A stretch of 64,000 bases of DNA from Bacillus sp. AFS029637 (lineage in GTDB: Bacteria; Bacillota; Bacilli; Bacillales; Bacillaceae_G): the NCBI RefSeq assembly GCF_002584985.1, contig NZ_NUPZ01000040.1:124001-188000 (forward strand). The letters are read 5' to 3'. Of the stretch, positions 13,415-25,107 are shown one piece after another; positions within the stretch are counted from its first letter, which is position 1; each line of letters starts with the position of its first letter. The position numbers were made by a program, and so were the translations under genes. The notes under the pieces are model-generated. The model saw nothing but the letters and a program-made list of their open reading frames with translations. It did not search any database and was not told the origin of the DNA.

Positions 13415-14386
13415 CTACTTTTCATTTGAAAAAGCAAGTGTATTCTTTTCGTTCGCAAAATATTCTTGTGCTGTTTTCTTATCTTTTGCAATTTGTTCAA
13501 CTAATTGATCAATGCCATTGAATTTCTTCTCTTCTCTTATACGCATATGCCACTCTACTGTAACACTTTGATCGTATATGTCTTTATTAAATTCAAATAA
13601 GTGCACTTCAATAGATAGTTGACGCTCATCTTCTTTAAAAGTTGGTTTATATCCAATATTACACACACCATCGTACCATTCATCGTGAACTTTTAATCTC
13701 ACTGCATAAACACCTACAGGTGGTAATAGATACTTATCACTTAAACCTATATTAGCTGTTGGAAAACCGATTTGACGTCCACGTTTATCACCGTGTACAA
13801 CTGTTCCTCCTACTGTATAGGCTCTACCTAAAATAGATGGAATTTGTTCCATTTCACCATTTCGAATTAATTTTCGTAATGCTGTAGAACTTACTTTCTC
13901 TTCTTGAAATTCAACTTTTTCAATCACAGTCTGTGTAAACTCCCCTCTTGCATGAAATGGTAAAGTCTCCATCTTTCCTTTTCCTAAACGTCCATATGAA
14001 TAATCAAACCCTGCTACTACATGCTTTACATTTAAATCAATAATATAATCATCTACAAATTGTTGTGGCAATAAGCCTGCAAATGATTCGTCAAATTTAA
14101 CAACATATAATATATCGATTCCTAAGTTCTCGACTATTTTTTCTTTATCACACATTGGTGTAATATACTCGGCATGCGCTTCTTTTTTACCTAAAACAAC
14201 AGATGGATGCGGATAAAATGTCATCACTGCACTTTTATATCCTCGTTCATCCGCTATTTGCTTCGCAGTTCGAATCACACATTGATGTCCTAAATGAATG
14301 CCATCAAAAAATCCTAATGCCATTACAGTAGGTGGTAATTCTAATTTATTTTGTTCATGTGGATGAGTTAAATGAATAAGTTTCAC
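13415..14386 (-). CDS. ribF: Bifunctional riboflavin kinase / FAD synthetase
   Basis: 323 residues from a GTG at 14386, preceded by AAAGGTGA; a TTG at 14422 would extend it without a ribosome site. It makes FMN from riboflavin and ATP, then FAD. The N-terminal nucleotidyltransferase domain has GFFDGIHLGHQ (~24-34), and the C-terminal flavokinase domain has GRQIGFPTANI (~195-205). It follows truB closely, as in B. subtilis (there called ribC), at the end of the infB-rbfA-truB-ribF group. Confidence 0.96.
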   Translation of the reverse strand: MKLIHLTHPHEQNKLELPPTVMALGFFDGIHLGHQCVIRTAKQIADERGYKSAVMTFYPHPSVVLGKKEAHAEYITPMCDKEKIVENLGIDILYVVKFDESFAGLLPQQFVDDYIIDLNVKHVVAGFDYSYGRLGKGKMETLPFHARGEFTQTVIEKVEFQEEKVSSTALRKLIRNGEMEQIPSILGRAYTVGGTVVHGDKRGRQIGFPTANIGLSDKYLLPPVGVYAVRLKVHDEWYDGVCNIGYKPTFKEDERQLSIEVHLFEFNKDIYDQSVTVEWHMRIREEKKFNGIDQLVEQIAKDKKTAQEYFANEKNTLAFSNEK

Positions 14387-14429
14387 GCTTGAATTCACCT
14401 TTTTCTGTAATAATCCTTCCAATAATTCA

Positions 14430-15353
14430 TTATAGCTTTAGTTCTTGATTATTCACAAGTACTTTCATCGGCTTTAGCATACCAGGGTGTTTTGGATGGT
14501 GCTCATAAATTGCAAGGCAGCGATCGTTTTTATCAAACACTGTTATAAATGGCGCCGTTATTTGCAATTCATTTTTTAAGAACATACCATTCTTTATTTT
14601 CTCTGCTTGCTTTTCATCTACAACCATTTTCGGGAACTTACTTAATGCTTCATCAATTGAAATGAAGATAGACTCTACTGTTCCATTTTGCACGTTTTCT
14701 TCAATTTCTTCAAATGATATGCAATCTTCTAATAAAAATTCACCAGAAGCCGTTCTTACAAGGTGAGACATATGTGATGGAAAACCAAGTTTTTCACCGA
14801 TCATTACTGCTAACGTTCTTACATAAGTTCCTTTACTACACGTTACACGGAAACGGAATGAAATATTTTCACCTTCAAAAACTTCGCGGTCATCTAATAA
14901 TACAAATTCATGAATTGTAATTGTACGAACTGGACGTTCAACCTCTTGTCCTGCTCTTGCGTATTCATATAATTTTTTTCCGTTAACTTTTACAGCCGAA
15001 AACATCGGAGGCATTTGCTCAATCGTACCTGTTAATGCCATAAGAACCTCTTCCACTTCCTTACGAGTCATAACACGATCTACATTTTTCGTTTCCACAA
15101 CTTCACCAGAAGCATCTTCAGTTGTTGTTGAAAACCCTAATGTCACTTCACCTTCATATGTTTTCGTTTCACTTGTTAAAAATTGTGCAATCTTCGTTGC
15201 TCGTCCAACACAAATAGGTAATACTCCTGTTACATCTGGATCTAATGTTCCTGTATGACCAATTCGTTTTTCACGCAATATCTTTCTTAATTTAAATACA
15301 CAATCATGTGATGTCATGCCTTTTGGCTTATGTAATAATACTACACCTTCCAT
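14430..15353 (-). CDS. truB: tRNA pseudouridine-55 synthase
   Basis: 307 residues; ATG at 15353 after GAGGTGAACATAT. It isomerises U55 in the T-loop of elongator tRNAs. The catalytic Asp lies in GTLDPDVTGVLP (Asp38). A C-terminal PUA-like region follows (~240-307). It is preceded by a terminator after rbfA, and the spacing to ribF is short. Confidence 0.97.
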   Translation of the reverse strand: MEGVVLLHKPKGMTSHDCVFKLRKILREKRIGHTGTLDPDVTGVLPICVGRATKIAQFLTSETKTYEGEVTLGFSTTTEDASGEVVETKNVDRVMTRKEVEEVLMALTGTIEQMPPMFSAVKVNGKKLYEYARAGQEVERPVRTITIHEFVLLDDREVFEGENISFRFRVTCSKGTYVRTLAVMIGEKLGFPSHMSHLVRTASGEFLLEDCISFEEIEENVQNGTVESIFISIDEALSKFPKMVVDEKQAEKIKNGMFLKNELQITAPFITVFDKNDRCLAIYEHHPKHPGMLKPMKVLVNNQELKL

Positions 15354-15411
15354 ATATGTTCACCTCATCGTAATTCTTTCATAATCATTACCTAAAACTT
15401 ATTTTACATTG

Positions 15412-15440
15412 AAAAAATGGATAGACAATTGTCTATCCAT
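15412..15440 (-). terminator. Terminator after rbfA
   Basis: ATGGATAGACAATTGTCTATCCAT perfect palindrome (positions 15417-15440) followed by TTTTTT on the - strand. It begins right at the rbfA stop. Confidence 0.85.
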
Positions 15441-15796
15441 TATTCTTCACGTTTACCTTCTTTATTAATTTCATGTAAAAGTGTATCAATTCGATGACCA
15501 TATCCGATAGACTCATCAAATTCAAAGGAAATTTCCGGCGTTTTACGAAGACGAATACGTTGGCCAATTTCTGAACGAATGAAGCCTTTTGCCTTCGCTA
15601 AACCTTTTAGTGTACTTTCTTTCTGTTCCTCATCACCTAAAACAGAAATATACACTGTAGCAATTTGTAAATCTCCACTCACTTGTACATCTGTTACTGT
15701 AACAAATCCGACACGTGGATCTTTAATTTTACGACTGATGATGTCGCCTAATTCTTTTTTCATTTGCTCGCCTACACGGTTTGCACGTAATTTCAT
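15440..15796 (-). CDS. rbfA: Ribosome-binding factor A
   Basis: 118 residues; ATG at 15796 after GAGGTGAAGAGTT. It is a KH-type 30S maturation factor needed for cold-stage processing of 16S rRNA. The N-terminal [20 protein letters not shown] and central [16 protein letters not shown] are typical. It lies 15 bases after ylxP in the infB operon. Confidence 0.97.
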   Translation of the reverse strand: MKLRANRVGEQMKKELGDIISRKIKDPRVGFVTVTDVQVSGDLQIATVYISVLGDEEQKESTLKGLAKAKGFIRSEIGQRIRLRKTPEISFEFDESIGYGHRIDTLLHEINKEGKREE

Positions 15797-15811
15797 AACT
15801 CTTCACCTCAT

Positions 15812-16093
15812 TCAATACCATTCCAATTGTGTTATCGTACGTTCAATTTCAGGAAATGAATCGATGTACTCAAGTACACGATTCATTTCTTTTTCACAAA
15901 CAACACGATTGGAGGATACAGAAACAATTGCAATTTCTGTACGTTGCCATACATCTTGATGCCCTACTTCTGAAACAGCTACGTTATAACGCTGCTTCAC
16001 ACGAGTTAGCACCCGTTGCAAAATAGCTCGTTTCTCTTTTAAAGAATGCACATCGTAAATCATACACTCGAATGAGAGTGAAGCGATAATCAT
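15812..16093 (-). CDS. ylxP: YlxP-family protein (DUF503)
   Basis: 93 residues; the ATG at 16093 overlaps the infB stop (ATGA), indicating coupling. The N terminus [25 protein letters not shown] is characteristic of the DUF503 family, small proteins always found between infB and rbfA in Bacillus. A role around ribosome assembly is inferred from context; no activity is established. Confidence 0.93.
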   Translation of the reverse strand: MIIASLSFECMIYDVHSLKEKRAILQRVLTRVKQRYNVAVSEVGHQDVWQRTEIAIVSVSSNRVVCEKEMNRVLEYIDSFPEIERTITQLEWY

Positions 16094-18150
16094 CGCTTCA
16101 CTTCTTCCATAATGTACGCTTCAATGATGTCCCCTTCTTTAAGATCATTATATCTCTCAATTGTAATACCACACTCATAGTTTTGTGCAACTTCTTTTAC
16201 GTCGTCTTTGAAACGTTTTAACGTATCAAGTTGACCTTCGAAAATTACTATACCATCGCGGATAATACGAACACCACTATCACGTGTAATTTTACCGTCT
16301 ATTACGTAACAACCTGCGATTGTTCCAACTTTTGTTACTTTAAACGTTTGACGAACTTCCGCTTGACCGATTACTTTTTCTTCGAATTCTGGATCAAGCA
16401 TACCTTGCATTGCTAATTCAATTTCTTCGATTACTTTGTAGATAATACGGTGTAAGCGAACATCAACGTTCTCTAATTCAGCTGTACGCTTCGCGTTCAC
16501 ATCTGGACGTACGTTAAATCCAATTACAATTGCATTAGATGCAGAAGCTAAAATAATATCAGATTCTGTAATCGCACCTACACCAGTGTGAATGATTTTA
16601 ACTTTTACGCCTTCAACATCAATTTTACGAAGTGATGCTGCCATCGCTTCAACAGAACCCTGTACATCTGCTTTTACAATTAAGTTGATTTCTTTTACAT
16701 CGCTCTCTTGGATTTGTTGGAATAAATCTTCAAGGCTTAATTTAGACTTCTCACCACGTTGTGCAAGTAACGCTTCTTGTGCACGTGATTCACCAATTTG
16801 ACGAGCTTTCTTCTCATCAGCGAATGCCATGAAACGATCTCCCGCTTGTGGTACTTCATTTAAACCTGTAATTTCAACAGGAGTTGATGGACCAGCAACT
16901 TTTACACGACGACCAATATCACTTACCATTGCACGAACACGTCCGAATGATGTTCCAACAACAATTGGATCTCCAACTCGAAGTGTACCGTTTTGAACAA
17001 GTAATGTCGCGATAGTTCCTTTACCTTTATCAAGCTGTGCTTCAATTACAGTACCAGTTGCATAGCGATTTGGATTTGCTTTATATTCTTCTACTTCACT
17101 TACAAGAAGAATCATTTCTAGTAAGTTGTCAATTCCTTCGCCTTGAATCGCAGAGATTGGTACGAAGATTGTATCTCCACCCCATGCTTCTGGAACTAAT
17201 TCATATTCTGTTAATTCTTGCATTACGCGATCAGGATTTGCTGCTGGTTTATCCATTTTATTCACAGCTACAATAATTGGTACTCCAGCTGCTTTCGCAT
17301 GGCTAATCGCTTCAACTGTTTGTGGCATAACACCGTCATCAGCTGCAACAACAAGGATTGTAATATCAGTTACTTGCGCACCACGAGCACGCATCGTTGT
17401 AAACGCCGCGTGACCAGGTGTATCTAAGAATGTAATCTTCTTATCATTTACTTCAACTTGGTATGCACCAATATGCTGAGTAATTCCACCTGCTTCGCCA
17501 GCAGTTACTTTTGAGTTACGAATAGAGTCAAGTAATGTTGTTTTACCATGGTCAACGTGTCCCATGATTGTAACTACAGCTGGACGTTCTTTTAAGTTCT
17601 CTTCATCATCTTGCTCATCGATGAATGTTTCAAATTCAGTCTCACTTACAATTACTTCTTCTTCTACTTCAATACCGTAATCAGTAGCAATTAACTCAAT
17701 TGTATCTTTATCTAAGTCTTGGTTAATTGTTGCCATAATTCCTAGCATGAAGAGTTTCTTAATAATTTCAGACGGCTCTTTGCTTAATTTTTTAGCAAGC
17801 TCACCTACTGTAAGGCTTCCAGAGAAAGTAATTTTATCTGGTGTTTCTACTATTTGTGTTTGTTGTCTTCCAGCAAAGTTATCTTGACGCTTGTCTTCGT
17901 TACCTTTACCTTTTTTCTTTTTCTTGTTGCTGTTCTTTTTACTACGAACAACTTTTTCTTCTACTTCAAACTCATCTGCAACAGAAGGTTTTTCTGCTTG
18001 GTATTCATTATCTAATTTGTTTACTACTTCATCGTCTAACATTGTCATATGATTCGAAACCTCGATATTCATTTCTTTTAGTTTTGTCATAAGATCTTTA
18101 CTTGAGATATTATGTTGTTTTGCATATTCATGCACTCGAATTTTACTCAT
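16090..18150 (-). CDS. infB: Translation initiation factor IF-2
   Basis: 686 residues from the ATG at 18150 ([14 protein letters not shown]), preceded by GGGGGTGAAGGT; the in-frame extension to 18210 overlaps ylxQ. IF-2 is the GTPase that places fMet-tRNA on the 30S subunit. A short N-terminal helical domain and a basic Lys/Asn-rich linker (~70-95) are followed by a second IF2-N domain, then the G domain ([24 protein letters not shown]), domain II, and the tRNA-binding C terminus. Confidence 0.98.
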   Translation of the reverse strand: MSKIRVHEYAKQHNISSKDLMTKLKEMNIEVSNHMTMLDDEVVNKLDNEYQAEKPSVADEFEVEEKVVRSKKNSNKKKKKGKGNEDKRQDNFAGRQQTQIVETPDKITFSGSLTVGELAKKLSKEPSEIIKKLFMLGIMATINQDLDKDTIELIATDYGIEVEEEVIVSETEFETFIDEQDDEENLKERPAVVTIMGHVDHGKTTLLDSIRNSKVTAGEAGGITQHIGAYQVEVNDKKITFLDTPGHAAFTTMRARGAQVTDITILVVAADDGVMPQTVEAISHAKAAGVPIIVAVNKMDKPAANPDRVMQELTEYELVPEAWGGDTIFVPISAIQGEGIDNLLEMILLVSEVEEYKANPNRYATGTVIEAQLDKGKGTIATLLVQNGTLRVGDPIVVGTSFGRVRAMVSDIGRRVKVAGPSTPVEITGLNEVPQAGDRFMAFADEKKARQIGESRAQEALLAQRGEKSKLSLEDLFQQIQESDVKEINLIVKADVQGSVEAMAASLRKIDVEGVKVKIIHTGVGAITESDIILASASNAIVIGFNVRPDVNAKRTAELENVDVRLHRIIYKVIEEIELAMQGMLDPEFEEKVIGQAEVRQTFKVTKVGTIAGCYVIDGKITRDSGVRIIRDGIVIFEGQLDTLKRFKDDVKEVAQNYECGITIERYNDLKEGDIIEAYIMEEVKR

Positions 18151-18154
18151 ACCT

Positions 18155-18466
18155 TCACCCCCGGTAATTTGTATCGAGCATGCTACGCAGCTTTTTCGCA
18201 AAGCCTTCATCTAACACAGCTACAACGACTCGCTCATCTCTCCCAATCGCATGCCCTAATTGTTGTCGATTTTCGACCTTTCTCATTGGTACGTTGTAGT
18301 ACGTCGTTTTATCTGTGATGCGTTTTGTAGTATTCACTGACGCATCTTCAGATAGCAATACAAGTTTTGCTTTGCCACTTCGTACTTCTTTTAAAACAAG
18401 TTCTTCACCCGAAATAATTTTTCGAGCCCGGTTTGCTAGTCCTAAAAACGATTTCCAATCGGACAC
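18155..18466 (-). CDS. ylxQ: L7Ae-family RNA-binding protein YlxQ
   Basis: 103 residues; ATG at 18466 immediately after the ylxR stop. It resembles ribosomal L7Ae/L30e proteins ([37 protein letters not shown]), which bind kink-turn RNA. It is known as a K-turn-binding protein in Bacillus, with no fixed cellular role. It lies between ylxR and infB as in all Bacillus. Confidence 0.93.
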   Translation of the reverse strand: MSDWKSFLGLANRARKIISGEELVLKEVRSGKAKLVLLSEDASVNTTKRITDKTTYYNVPMRKVENRQQLGHAIGRDERVVVAVLDEGFAKKLRSMLDTNYRG

Positions 18467-18739
18467 TTATTTCGACTCCTTCTCAACAAGCTCAAGAAGC
18501 TCTTCGTATAGAGAACCGTCGATTTTCGCTTTTAGATGATGTTCCAAAACATTTTTCTTTTGAGCTTGAAGAATGCTTTCTTTATCTTTTGACAAGTATG
18601 CACCTCGTCCTGATTTTTTTCCAGTTAAATCAATGGACACTTCTCCCTCTTTGGAACGAACAATGCGAACGAGCTCTCGTTTTGATTTCATTTCTTGCGT
18701 CGCAACACATTTTCGTAACGGAACTTTTCGATTGCTCAT
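18467..18739 (-). CDS. rnpM: YlxR/RnpM RNA-binding protein
   Basis: 90 residues from the ATG at 18739; this start has GAGGTG at the best spacing, with other Met/GTG codons 3-9 bases upstream. It carries the YlxR signature (RKCVATQEMKSKRELVRIVR ... GRGAYLSKD). YlxR has been described as a modulator of RNase P and as a regulatory nucleoid-type protein. It lies 12 bases from nusA in the rimP-nusA-infB operon. Confidence 0.93.
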   Translation of the reverse strand: MSNRKVPLRKCVATQEMKSKRELVRIVRSKEGEVSIDLTGKKSGRGAYLSKDKESILQAQKKNVLEHHLKAKIDGSLYEELLELVEKESK

Positions 18740-18750
18740 ACTCATCACCT

Positions 18751-19857
18751 CTATTCGATTTCGTCTTCAACAGAATCGAATCCGAATGCGATTACGCTAT
18801 CTTCTTCTGTTACAATACCAAGTTGTTTCGCATCAGACTCACTCTTAATATCAATTTTCCAGCCTGTTAATTTAGCCGCAAGGCGCGCATTTTGTCCACG
18901 CTTACCGATAGCTAATGATAGCTGGTGGTCTGGAACAACAACAGTTGTCGCTTTTTCTTCTTCATCTACAAGTACTTTAACAACTTGTGATGGGCTTAAA
19001 GCATTTGCAACATATTCAACTGGATCATTTGACCAGCGAACGATGTCAATTTTTTCACCTTTTAATTCGTCTACAATGCGCTGTACACGTTGTCCTTTCG
19101 GTCCTACACAAGAACCTACTGGATCCACATCAATGTTCTCTGCATATACAGAGATTTTAGAACGATCGCCAGCTTCACGTGCTACAGAGCGAATCTCTAC
19201 CGTTCCATCATAAATTTCAGGAACTTCCATTTCGAATAAACGTTTTAAAAGACCAGGATGTGTACGTGATACGTAAATTTGTGGTCCTTTTGTTGTTTTT
19301 TCTACTTTCGTAATGAATACGCGAATACGATCGTGTGGTTTGTATTGCTCGTTAGGCATTTGTTCACTTACAGGTAATAAAGCTTCTACTTTCCCTAAGC
19401 TTACATAGATGAAACGAGCATCTTGACGTTGTACAATACCTACCATAATATCTTCTTCACGGTCACTAAATTCAGAGTAAATAACACCGCGCTCTGCTTC
19501 ACGCACTCGTTGTGTTACAACTTGTTTAGCAGTTTGCGCTGCAATACGACCGAAATCTTTTGGTGTTACTTCGATTTCTAGTACGTCACCATCTTGGTAG
19601 TTTGGATTAATTTGTCTTGCTTCCTCTACAGAAATTTCAAGACGTGGATCAAACACATTATCTACTACGTCTTTACGTGCTAAAACTTGAATTGTTCCCA
19701 CTTGTGGGTTAAAGCTCACACGAACGTTTTGTGCTTGATTAAAATTGCGCTTATAAGCAGAGATTAAAGCTGCTTCAATTGCATCAATAATAATGTCTTT
19801 GCTAATACCTTTTTCAGATTCTAATACGAGCAAAGCATCTAATAACTCAGTGCTCAT
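18751..19857 (-). CDS. nusA: Transcription termination/antitermination protein NusA
   Basis: 368 residues, the shorter Gram-positive form without C-terminal acidic repeats. ATG at 19857 after GAAGGGGGATCTTC. An N-terminal RNA polymerase-binding domain (~1-125), S1 (~135-200) and two KH domains (VGPKGQRVQRIVDEL ~245-259; IGKRGQNARLAAKLTGW ~313-329) follow. It promotes pausing and intrinsic termination. It is followed by ylxR and infB in one operon. Confidence 0.98.
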   Translation of the reverse strand: MSTELLDALLVLESEKGISKDIIIDAIEAALISAYKRNFNQAQNVRVSFNPQVGTIQVLARKDVVDNVFDPRLEISVEEARQINPNYQDGDVLEIEVTPKDFGRIAAQTAKQVVTQRVREAERGVIYSEFSDREEDIMVGIVQRQDARFIYVSLGKVEALLPVSEQMPNEQYKPHDRIRVFITKVEKTTKGPQIYVSRTHPGLLKRLFEMEVPEIYDGTVEIRSVAREAGDRSKISVYAENIDVDPVGSCVGPKGQRVQRIVDELKGEKIDIVRWSNDPVEYVANALSPSQVVKVLVDEEEKATTVVVPDHQLSLAIGKRGQNARLAAKLTGWKIDIKSESDAKQLGIVTEEDSVIAFGFDSVEDEIE

Positions 19858-19874
19858 GAAGATCCCCCTTCTAA

Positions 19875-20345
19875 CTAAAACGTAACAGCAAGTCGCGCAT
19901 TTGCAACTTTATCCATTGGAATTTGGATTTCTTTTTTACGTGTTTTAATTGTTAATAATAATGTTATTGTTGTACCATCGTAAGAAAGCAGTTTTCCTTC
20001 AAACATTTTTTCGCCGTCAATCGGCTCATATGTTTTAATTGCCACTTGTTTTCCTACCGCTTGCTGGAAGTCTTTCTCTTTCTTTAATGGGCGTTCCGCT
20101 CCAGGAGATGATACATCCAAAAAGTAGAGATGAGGAATTGGATCCTCTTTATCTAAAGCTTCGCTTAAACGTTCACTTACTGCACCACATTCTTCAATGT
20201 CGACTCCCTTTTCAGAATCGATAAATACGCGTAAGAACCAGTCTTGTCCTTCTTTCACATATTCTACATCTACAAGTTCAAGATTTAACTCTTCAACGAT
20301 CGGCTGCGCAAATGCTTCTACAACTTCTGTGACTTTCTTATCCAT
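19875..20345 (-). CDS. rimP: Ribosome maturation factor RimP
   Basis: 156 residues from the ATG at 20345 ([12 protein letters not shown]), preceded by GGAAGGAGGCTGTTT; the open extension to 20396 lacks a ribosome site. It acts in 30S subunit assembly. The alpha/beta N-terminal half contains [25 protein letters not shown] and the [12 protein letters not shown] motif; an SH3-like C-terminal half follows. It is the first gene of the nusA operon, with a ~290-base leader holding an attenuator-like terminator. Confidence 0.96.
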   Translation of the reverse strand: MDKKVTEVVEAFAQPIVEELNLELVDVEYVKEGQDWFLRVFIDSEKGVDIEECGAVSERLSEALDKEDPIPHLYFLDVSSPGAERPLKKEKDFQQAVGKQVAIKTYEPIDGEKMFEGKLLSYDGTTITLLLTIKTRKKEIQIPMDKVANARLAVTF

Positions 20346-20437
20346 AAACAGCCTCCTTCCTGCCGCCATGTACCATTTAAAAGAAAAAGACTCCATCCAT
20401 ATAAAAACGGTCTATCTTATTCTTTCTCGTTAGCTAA

Positions 20438-20462
20438 CAAAAGCCCCTGCTGTTCAGCAGGG
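20438..20462 (-). terminator. Attenuator-like terminator in the rimP leader
   Basis: CCCTGCTG-AA-CAGCAGGG, perfect 8-bp stem, followed by GCTTTTG on the - strand. It lies between the strong promoter (20637-20665) and rimP, so it would control or reduce readthrough into the operon. Confidence 0.6.
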
Positions 20463-20574
20463 ATTATCTGTCTTAGTATTACCAAATTTAAGAAGTAAAA
20501 CTTGTAACAAAATATGTATATACGACAGAAATGTCTCACCTACCCACGTAGATAAAACATAGATAGTAACACGA

Positions 20575-20596
20575 AAGAGTGGGTTTCCCCACTCTT
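20575..20596 (-). terminator. Hairpin after polC, within the rimP leader
   Basis: AAGAGTGGG-GAAA-CCCACTCTT, 9-bp stem, followed by TCG rather than a long T-run. It could act as the polC terminator or as a leader stem. Confidence 0.45.
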
Positions 20597-20636
20597 CTCT
20601 TTGCAAAATATACATGACATGGTTATCTCGGTTAAT

Positions 20637-20665
20637 AGTATATCATAGGAAATATTGATTTGCAA
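20637..20665 (-). promoter_or_regulatory. Promoter of the rimP-nusA-infB operon
   Basis: On the - strand TTGCAA (20660-20665), a 17-base spacer, TATACT (20637-20642). Confidence 0.75.
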
Positions 20666-20681
20666 AGACTTTTCCTACCTA

Positions 20682-23600
20682 TTAGAACAGCGATAACTGG
20701 TTTTGATCCGGCAAGTCGCCTAAGCAACCTTGGCTATCTAAATACTCAATAATCGTTTTCGAAACCTTACTGCGTTGCTGTAAGTCTTCTTTTGATAAAA
20801 AGTCTCCATTTTTACGTGCTTCTACAATGCTTAAAGCAGCGTTTGTACCAAGACCAGGCACTGCATTAAATGGAGGAATTAATGAGTCCCCATCAATAAT
20901 AAATTCCGTTGCATGCGAGCGGTATAAATCAACCTTTTGGAATGAGTATCCACGTTCACACATTTCAAGTGTCATTTCTAGTACCGTTAATAAACTCTTC
21001 TCTTTTGGCGCTGCATCGAGTCCCTTTTGCGCAATTTCATCAATTCTCGCACGTATAGATGCCGAGCCTTTCGCCATCGCCTCTACATCAAAGTCATCTG
21101 CACGAACTGTAAAGTAAGCCGCATAGAATAGAAGCGCGAAATGTACTTTAAAGTATGCAATACGTACAGCCATAAGTACATAAGCAGCCGCATGGGCTTT
21201 AGGGAACATGTACTTAATCTTCTTACATGAATCAATATACCAACCTGGTACGTTATTACTTTTCATGTCCTCTTCCCATTCTTCTGGTACACCTTTACCT
21301 TTACGTACCGACTCCATGATTTTGAAGGCTAATGATGGGTCTAAACCTTGATAGATTAAATATACCATGATGTCATCACGACAACCGATAACTTCACTCA
21401 GCGTACATGTACCGTTATAAATTAACTCGTTTGCATTACCAAGCCATACGTCCGTACCATGTGATAGTCCAGAAATTTGGACTAACTCTGAGAATGTCGT
21501 CGGTTTCGTTTCTTCTAACATCTGCCTTACGAATTTCGTACCAAACTCCGGTATACCAAGTGTACCTGTTTTACAGTTAATTTGTTCTTCCGTTACACCT
21601 AACGATTCCGGACCTGAGAAAATTTTCATTACTTCTGGATCATCCGTTGGGATTGTTTTCGGATCAATACCACTTAAATCTTGTAACATACGAATAACTG
21701 TCGGATCATCGTGTCCTAGTATATCAAGTTTCAATAAATTATCATGAATCGAGTGGAAATCAAAGTGTGTCGTTCTCCACTCAGCCCCTATTGAATCTGC
21801 CGGAAACTGTATTGGCGAAAAATCAAAGATGTCCATATAATCTGGCACAACGATAATACCACCTGGATGCTGTCCAGTTGTACGTTTTACACCGGTACAT
21901 CCTGCTACTAAGCGGTCAATCTCTGCATTTCGAATCGTTAAATTATGATCATTTGCATAACCTTTTACATATCCATAAGCAGTTTTTTCCGCAACTGTAC
22001 CAATCGTTCCTGCACGATATACATAATCTTCACCGAACAGTACTTTCGTATAGTTATGGGCACGTGGTTGGTATTCCCCAGAGAAGTTCAAATCAATATC
22101 GGGTACCTTATCTCCTTTAAATCCAAGGAACGTTTCGAACGGAATATCATGACCATCTTTTACATATGGAATATTACAAGTCGGACATTCTTTATCCGGT
22201 AAATCGAAACCAGAACCTACAGAACCATCATTAAAGAATTCTGATTGCTTACAATTCGGACATACATAATGCGGTGGTAATGGATTTACTTCTGTAATTT
22301 CCATCATCGTTGCAACGAATGATGAACCTACCGATCCACGCGAACCTACTAAATATCCGTCTACTAACGATTTTTTCACAAGCTTATGTGAAATTAAATA
22401 AATAACGGCGAATCCGTGTCCAATAATACTTTTCAATTCTTTTTCTATACGCGCTTCTACAATTTCAGGTAACTCTTCACCATAAATACTACGCGCCATT
22501 TTATAACTCATATCACGTGTTTCATCATCAGCACCTTCAATTTTCGGTGTGTATAGATCGTCTTTTACTGGATGAACATCGCCAATTAATGATGCAATCT
22601 TTTGTGTATTCGTTACGACAATTTCTTTCGCTAAGTCTTCACCTAAGAATGAGAAACACTCTAACATTTCATCTGTTGTACGGAAATGTACAGGCGGTAA
22701 CGAATGTCGGTTTAACGGATTGGCTCCGCCCTGTGAACTTACTAAAATTTTGCGATACATTGCATCCTCTTGGTCTAAGTAATGCACGTTTCCTGTAGCG
22801 ACAACTGGTTTATCTAACGTCTCACCTAGTTTTACTAAGTTAGAAATAATTGTTTTTAATTGTCCTTCATCTCGAACAAGTTCACGTTCTACTAAATGAC
22901 GTAGCACTTCTGGAGGCATTACTTCAATGTAATCATAGAACTGTGCAATTTCTTCTACCTCTTCAGGAGCTTTTTGCATCATTGCTTCAAACACTTCACC
23001 TTTATCACAAGCTGTTCCTACTAAAATTCCTTCACGGTATTTTTTTAATAGTGACCTTGGTACACGTGGTACACGGTAAAAGTAATTCAGGTGAGAATAT
23101 GAAACAAGTTTATATAAATTTTTCAATCCAACGTCCGATGTAGCAAGCAATGTCATATGACTTGGGCGTCCACGTTTATACGCATCCCCTTGTCCCATGC
23201 TATCATTTAATTGATCGTGATATTCAAAGCCTTTTTCAATCACATCTTTTAACATTTTCACAAGTAAATATCCCGTTGCTTCAGTATCATAAATCGCACG
23301 GTGATGTTGTGTTAATTCAATATCAAGCTTTTTACACATCGTATTTAATCGATGATTTTTCATTTCCGGGAATAAGAATCGTGCAAGTTCTAACGTATCA
23401 ATAACTGGGTTATTCGTTTTTTCTAACCCCGCCTTTTTAAATCCTACGTTAATGAAGCCCATATCGAAGCTTGCGTTATGAGCAACAAGTGTATGGTCGC
23501 CCATCCATTCCTCAAACTTTTTAAACACTTCGTCCACTTCTGGCGCATCGGTTAACATATCATCTGTTATACCTGTTAATTCAATAATCGTCGCCGATAA

Positions 23601-24983
23601 TGGTTGATGCGGATTTGCAAAAGATTCAAAGCGGTCAATAATTTCGCCACCTTTTACTTTTACAGCCGCCAACTCAATAACTGTATCGTATACAGCTGAT
23701 AAACCTGTCGTCTCAACGTCGAAAACAACATACGTTTCCTCTGCCAGTAAACGATGCGCTTCGTTATATGCTATCGGCACACCATCATTAACTAAATTGG
23801 CCTCTACACCGTATATAACTTTAACCCCAGCCTTTTTACCAGCGGAATACGCTTCTGGGAACGACTGAGCAACAGCATGGTCTGTAACCGCAATAGCCTC
23901 ATGCCCCCATTTCCCTGCTTGGGCAACAAGCTTAGAGACAGGCGTAACAGCATCCATTTGACTCATTGGAGTGTGAAGGTGCAGCTCCACTCGTTTTTCA
24001 CCTTCTGGCGCTTTATCTTTACGAGAAGGTCCTGTTATTTCATTAATATCATTTGCAATCATTACTAAATCTCGAACGAATGTATCATTTTGGACAGAAC
24101 CACGAGCCTTCACCCACATTCCTTTTTTCAAGGATTGTAGCATTGGAATATCTTCTTTATCACGTGAGAACATTTTGATCATAATAGAATCTGTATAATC
24201 CGTTATTTTTAAAGTTAATAAAGTACGTCCACTACGAAGCTCTTTTGTTTCCACATGGAAGACATATCCCTGAACCGTTTTTCTTCTTTCTTCATCTTGA
24301 ATTTCTCGCATCGGTGTAATCTCTTCATCTGGCTTAATAAGATACCCGAGTGTAATCGGTCCTTCATGTACAACGCTGCTTTCTTCAGCTTGCTTCTTCG
24401 CCATTTCTTCCATAGCTTGTATAACACGCTCGCGGTCTTCTTGCTGCGTTTGCTCACGAAACTTTTGCATCTCTTCTACATTTTGTTTTATATGTGTGTC
24501 TAACTGAAAACGTGGAAATCCAAAAGCTTCATATTGTTCACCTACTGGTTTCGCAACATTTTTCTTTAGAGCAGTAGATTCTAGCTCATTATTCACATTT
24601 ATTAGCAACTTCACGCCATTCACTTGTGGAAGTTGTTTTTTTAAGTACGCAAACATAGGTGAAAATGTAATTCGTTCCGTACAAAGTGGCCAATACGCCC
24701 TCACTTCTTCTTCTGTAAATTGTTTATTCTCTGTTTCTAATGCAAATGTTGTTCTTGCAATATGAGAAAATGATTGCTTAAGCTTTGTTTCTAGCAATTC
24801 ATATAATTCCGTCGGCAAAATACGCGGCACTTGTAAGTCAAAATGCCAACTTTTATTTGCTTTATCAATAACTAGCTTTTCAATACCACCGCCTTGTAAA
24901 TATTGATTTATAAGGTCTTCTGGTATTTGCAACTGCTGGAGCAAAATTTGAAATCGCTCTTGTTGTTCATTTGTTAAAGACAT
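20682..24983 (-). CDS. polC: DNA polymerase III alpha subunit, PolC type
   Basis: 1433 residues from the ATG at 24983, preceded by GGAAGGAGAG. It is the main replicative polymerase of low-GC Gram-positives, carrying its own proofreading. An N-terminal domain and OB fold are followed by a PHP domain ([14 protein letters not shown], ~334-347) interrupted by a DnaQ-type 3'-5' exonuclease ([11 protein letters not shown], ~420-430), a zinc-binding region ([18 protein letters not shown]), and the catalytic palm ([12 protein letters not shown]). The length matches B. subtilis PolC (1437). Confidence 0.98.
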   Translation of the reverse strand: MSLTNEQQERFQILLQQLQIPEDLINQYLQGGGIEKLVIDKANKSWHFDLQVPRILPTELYELLETKLKQSFSHIARTTFALETENKQFTEEEVRAYWPLCTERITFSPMFAYLKKQLPQVNGVKLLINVNNELESTALKKNVAKPVGEQYEAFGFPRFQLDTHIKQNVEEMQKFREQTQQEDRERVIQAMEEMAKKQAEESSVVHEGPITLGYLIKPDEEITPMREIQDEERRKTVQGYVFHVETKELRSGRTLLTLKITDYTDSIMIKMFSRDKEDIPMLQSLKKGMWVKARGSVQNDTFVRDLVMIANDINEITGPSRKDKAPEGEKRVELHLHTPMSQMDAVTPVSKLVAQAGKWGHEAIAVTDHAVAQSFPEAYSAGKKAGVKVIYGVEANLVNDGVPIAYNEAHRLLAEETYVVFDVETTGLSAVYDTVIELAAVKVKGGEIIDRFESFANPHQPLSATIIELTGITDDMLTDAPEVDEVFKKFEEWMGDHTLVAHNASFDMGFINVGFKKAGLEKTNNPVIDTLELARFLFPEMKNHRLNTMCKKLDIELTQHHRAIYDTEATGYLLVKMLKDVIEKGFEYHDQLNDSMGQGDAYKRGRPSHMTLLATSDVGLKNLYKLVSYSHLNYFYRVPRVPRSLLKKYREGILVGTACDKGEVFEAMMQKAPEEVEEIAQFYDYIEVMPPEVLRHLVERELVRDEGQLKTIISNLVKLGETLDKPVVATGNVHYLDQEDAMYRKILVSSQGGANPLNRHSLPPVHFRTTDEMLECFSFLGEDLAKEIVVTNTQKIASLIGDVHPVKDDLYTPKIEGADDETRDMSYKMARSIYGEELPEIVEARIEKELKSIIGHGFAVIYLISHKLVKKSLVDGYLVGSRGSVGSSFVATMMEITEVNPLPPHYVCPNCKQSEFFNDGSVGSGFDLPDKECPTCNIPYVKDGHDIPFETFLGFKGDKVPDIDLNFSGEYQPRAHNYTKVLFGEDYVYRAGTIGTVAEKTAYGYVKGYANDHNLTIRNAEIDRLVAGCTGVKRTTGQHPGGIIVVPDYMDIFDFSPIQFPADSIGAEWRTTHFDFHSIHDNLLKLDILGHDDPTVIRMLQDLSGIDPKTIPTDDPEVMKIFSGPESLGVTEEQINCKTGTLGIPEFGTKFVRQMLEETKPTTFSELVQISGLSHGTDVWLGNANELIYNGTCTLSEVIGCRDDIMVYLIYQGLDPSLAFKIMESVRKGKGVPEEWEEDMKSNNVPGWYIDSCKKIKYMFPKAHAAAYVLMAVRIAYFKVHFALLFYAAYFTVRADDFDVEAMAKGSASIRARIDEIAQKGLDAAPKEKSLLTVLEMTLEMCERGYSFQKVDLYRSHATEFIIDGDSLIPPFNAVPGLGTNAALSIVEARKNGDFLSKEDLQQRSKVSKTIIEYLDSQGCLGDLPDQNQLSLF

Positions 24984-25073
24984 AAGCACTCTCCTTCCAT
25001 TTGCTATTATAAATTGAAACGTACTACAAAGAAAGATTTCTCCCTTCTTCTTTTACAAAATACGTTTACAAAG

Positions 25074-25103
25074 AAAGAGAAGGTACCTCATTACGAGGTA
25101 CCT
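25074..25103 (-). terminator. Terminator after proS
   Basis: AGGTACCTC-GTAAT-GAGGTACCT, perfect 9-bp stem, followed by TCTCTTTC on the - strand. Confidence 0.75.
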
Positions 25104-25107
25104 CTTC

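Larger units (their letters stand above)
20346..20681 (-). promoter_or_regulatory. polC-rimP intergenic region (336 bases)
   Basis: No gene is seen. It holds a sigma-A promoter just after polC, a 9-bp hairpin, a copy of the 10-mer GGTAATACTA (20474-20483, - strand), an attenuator-like terminator, and the rimP ribosome site. Confidence 0.7.
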
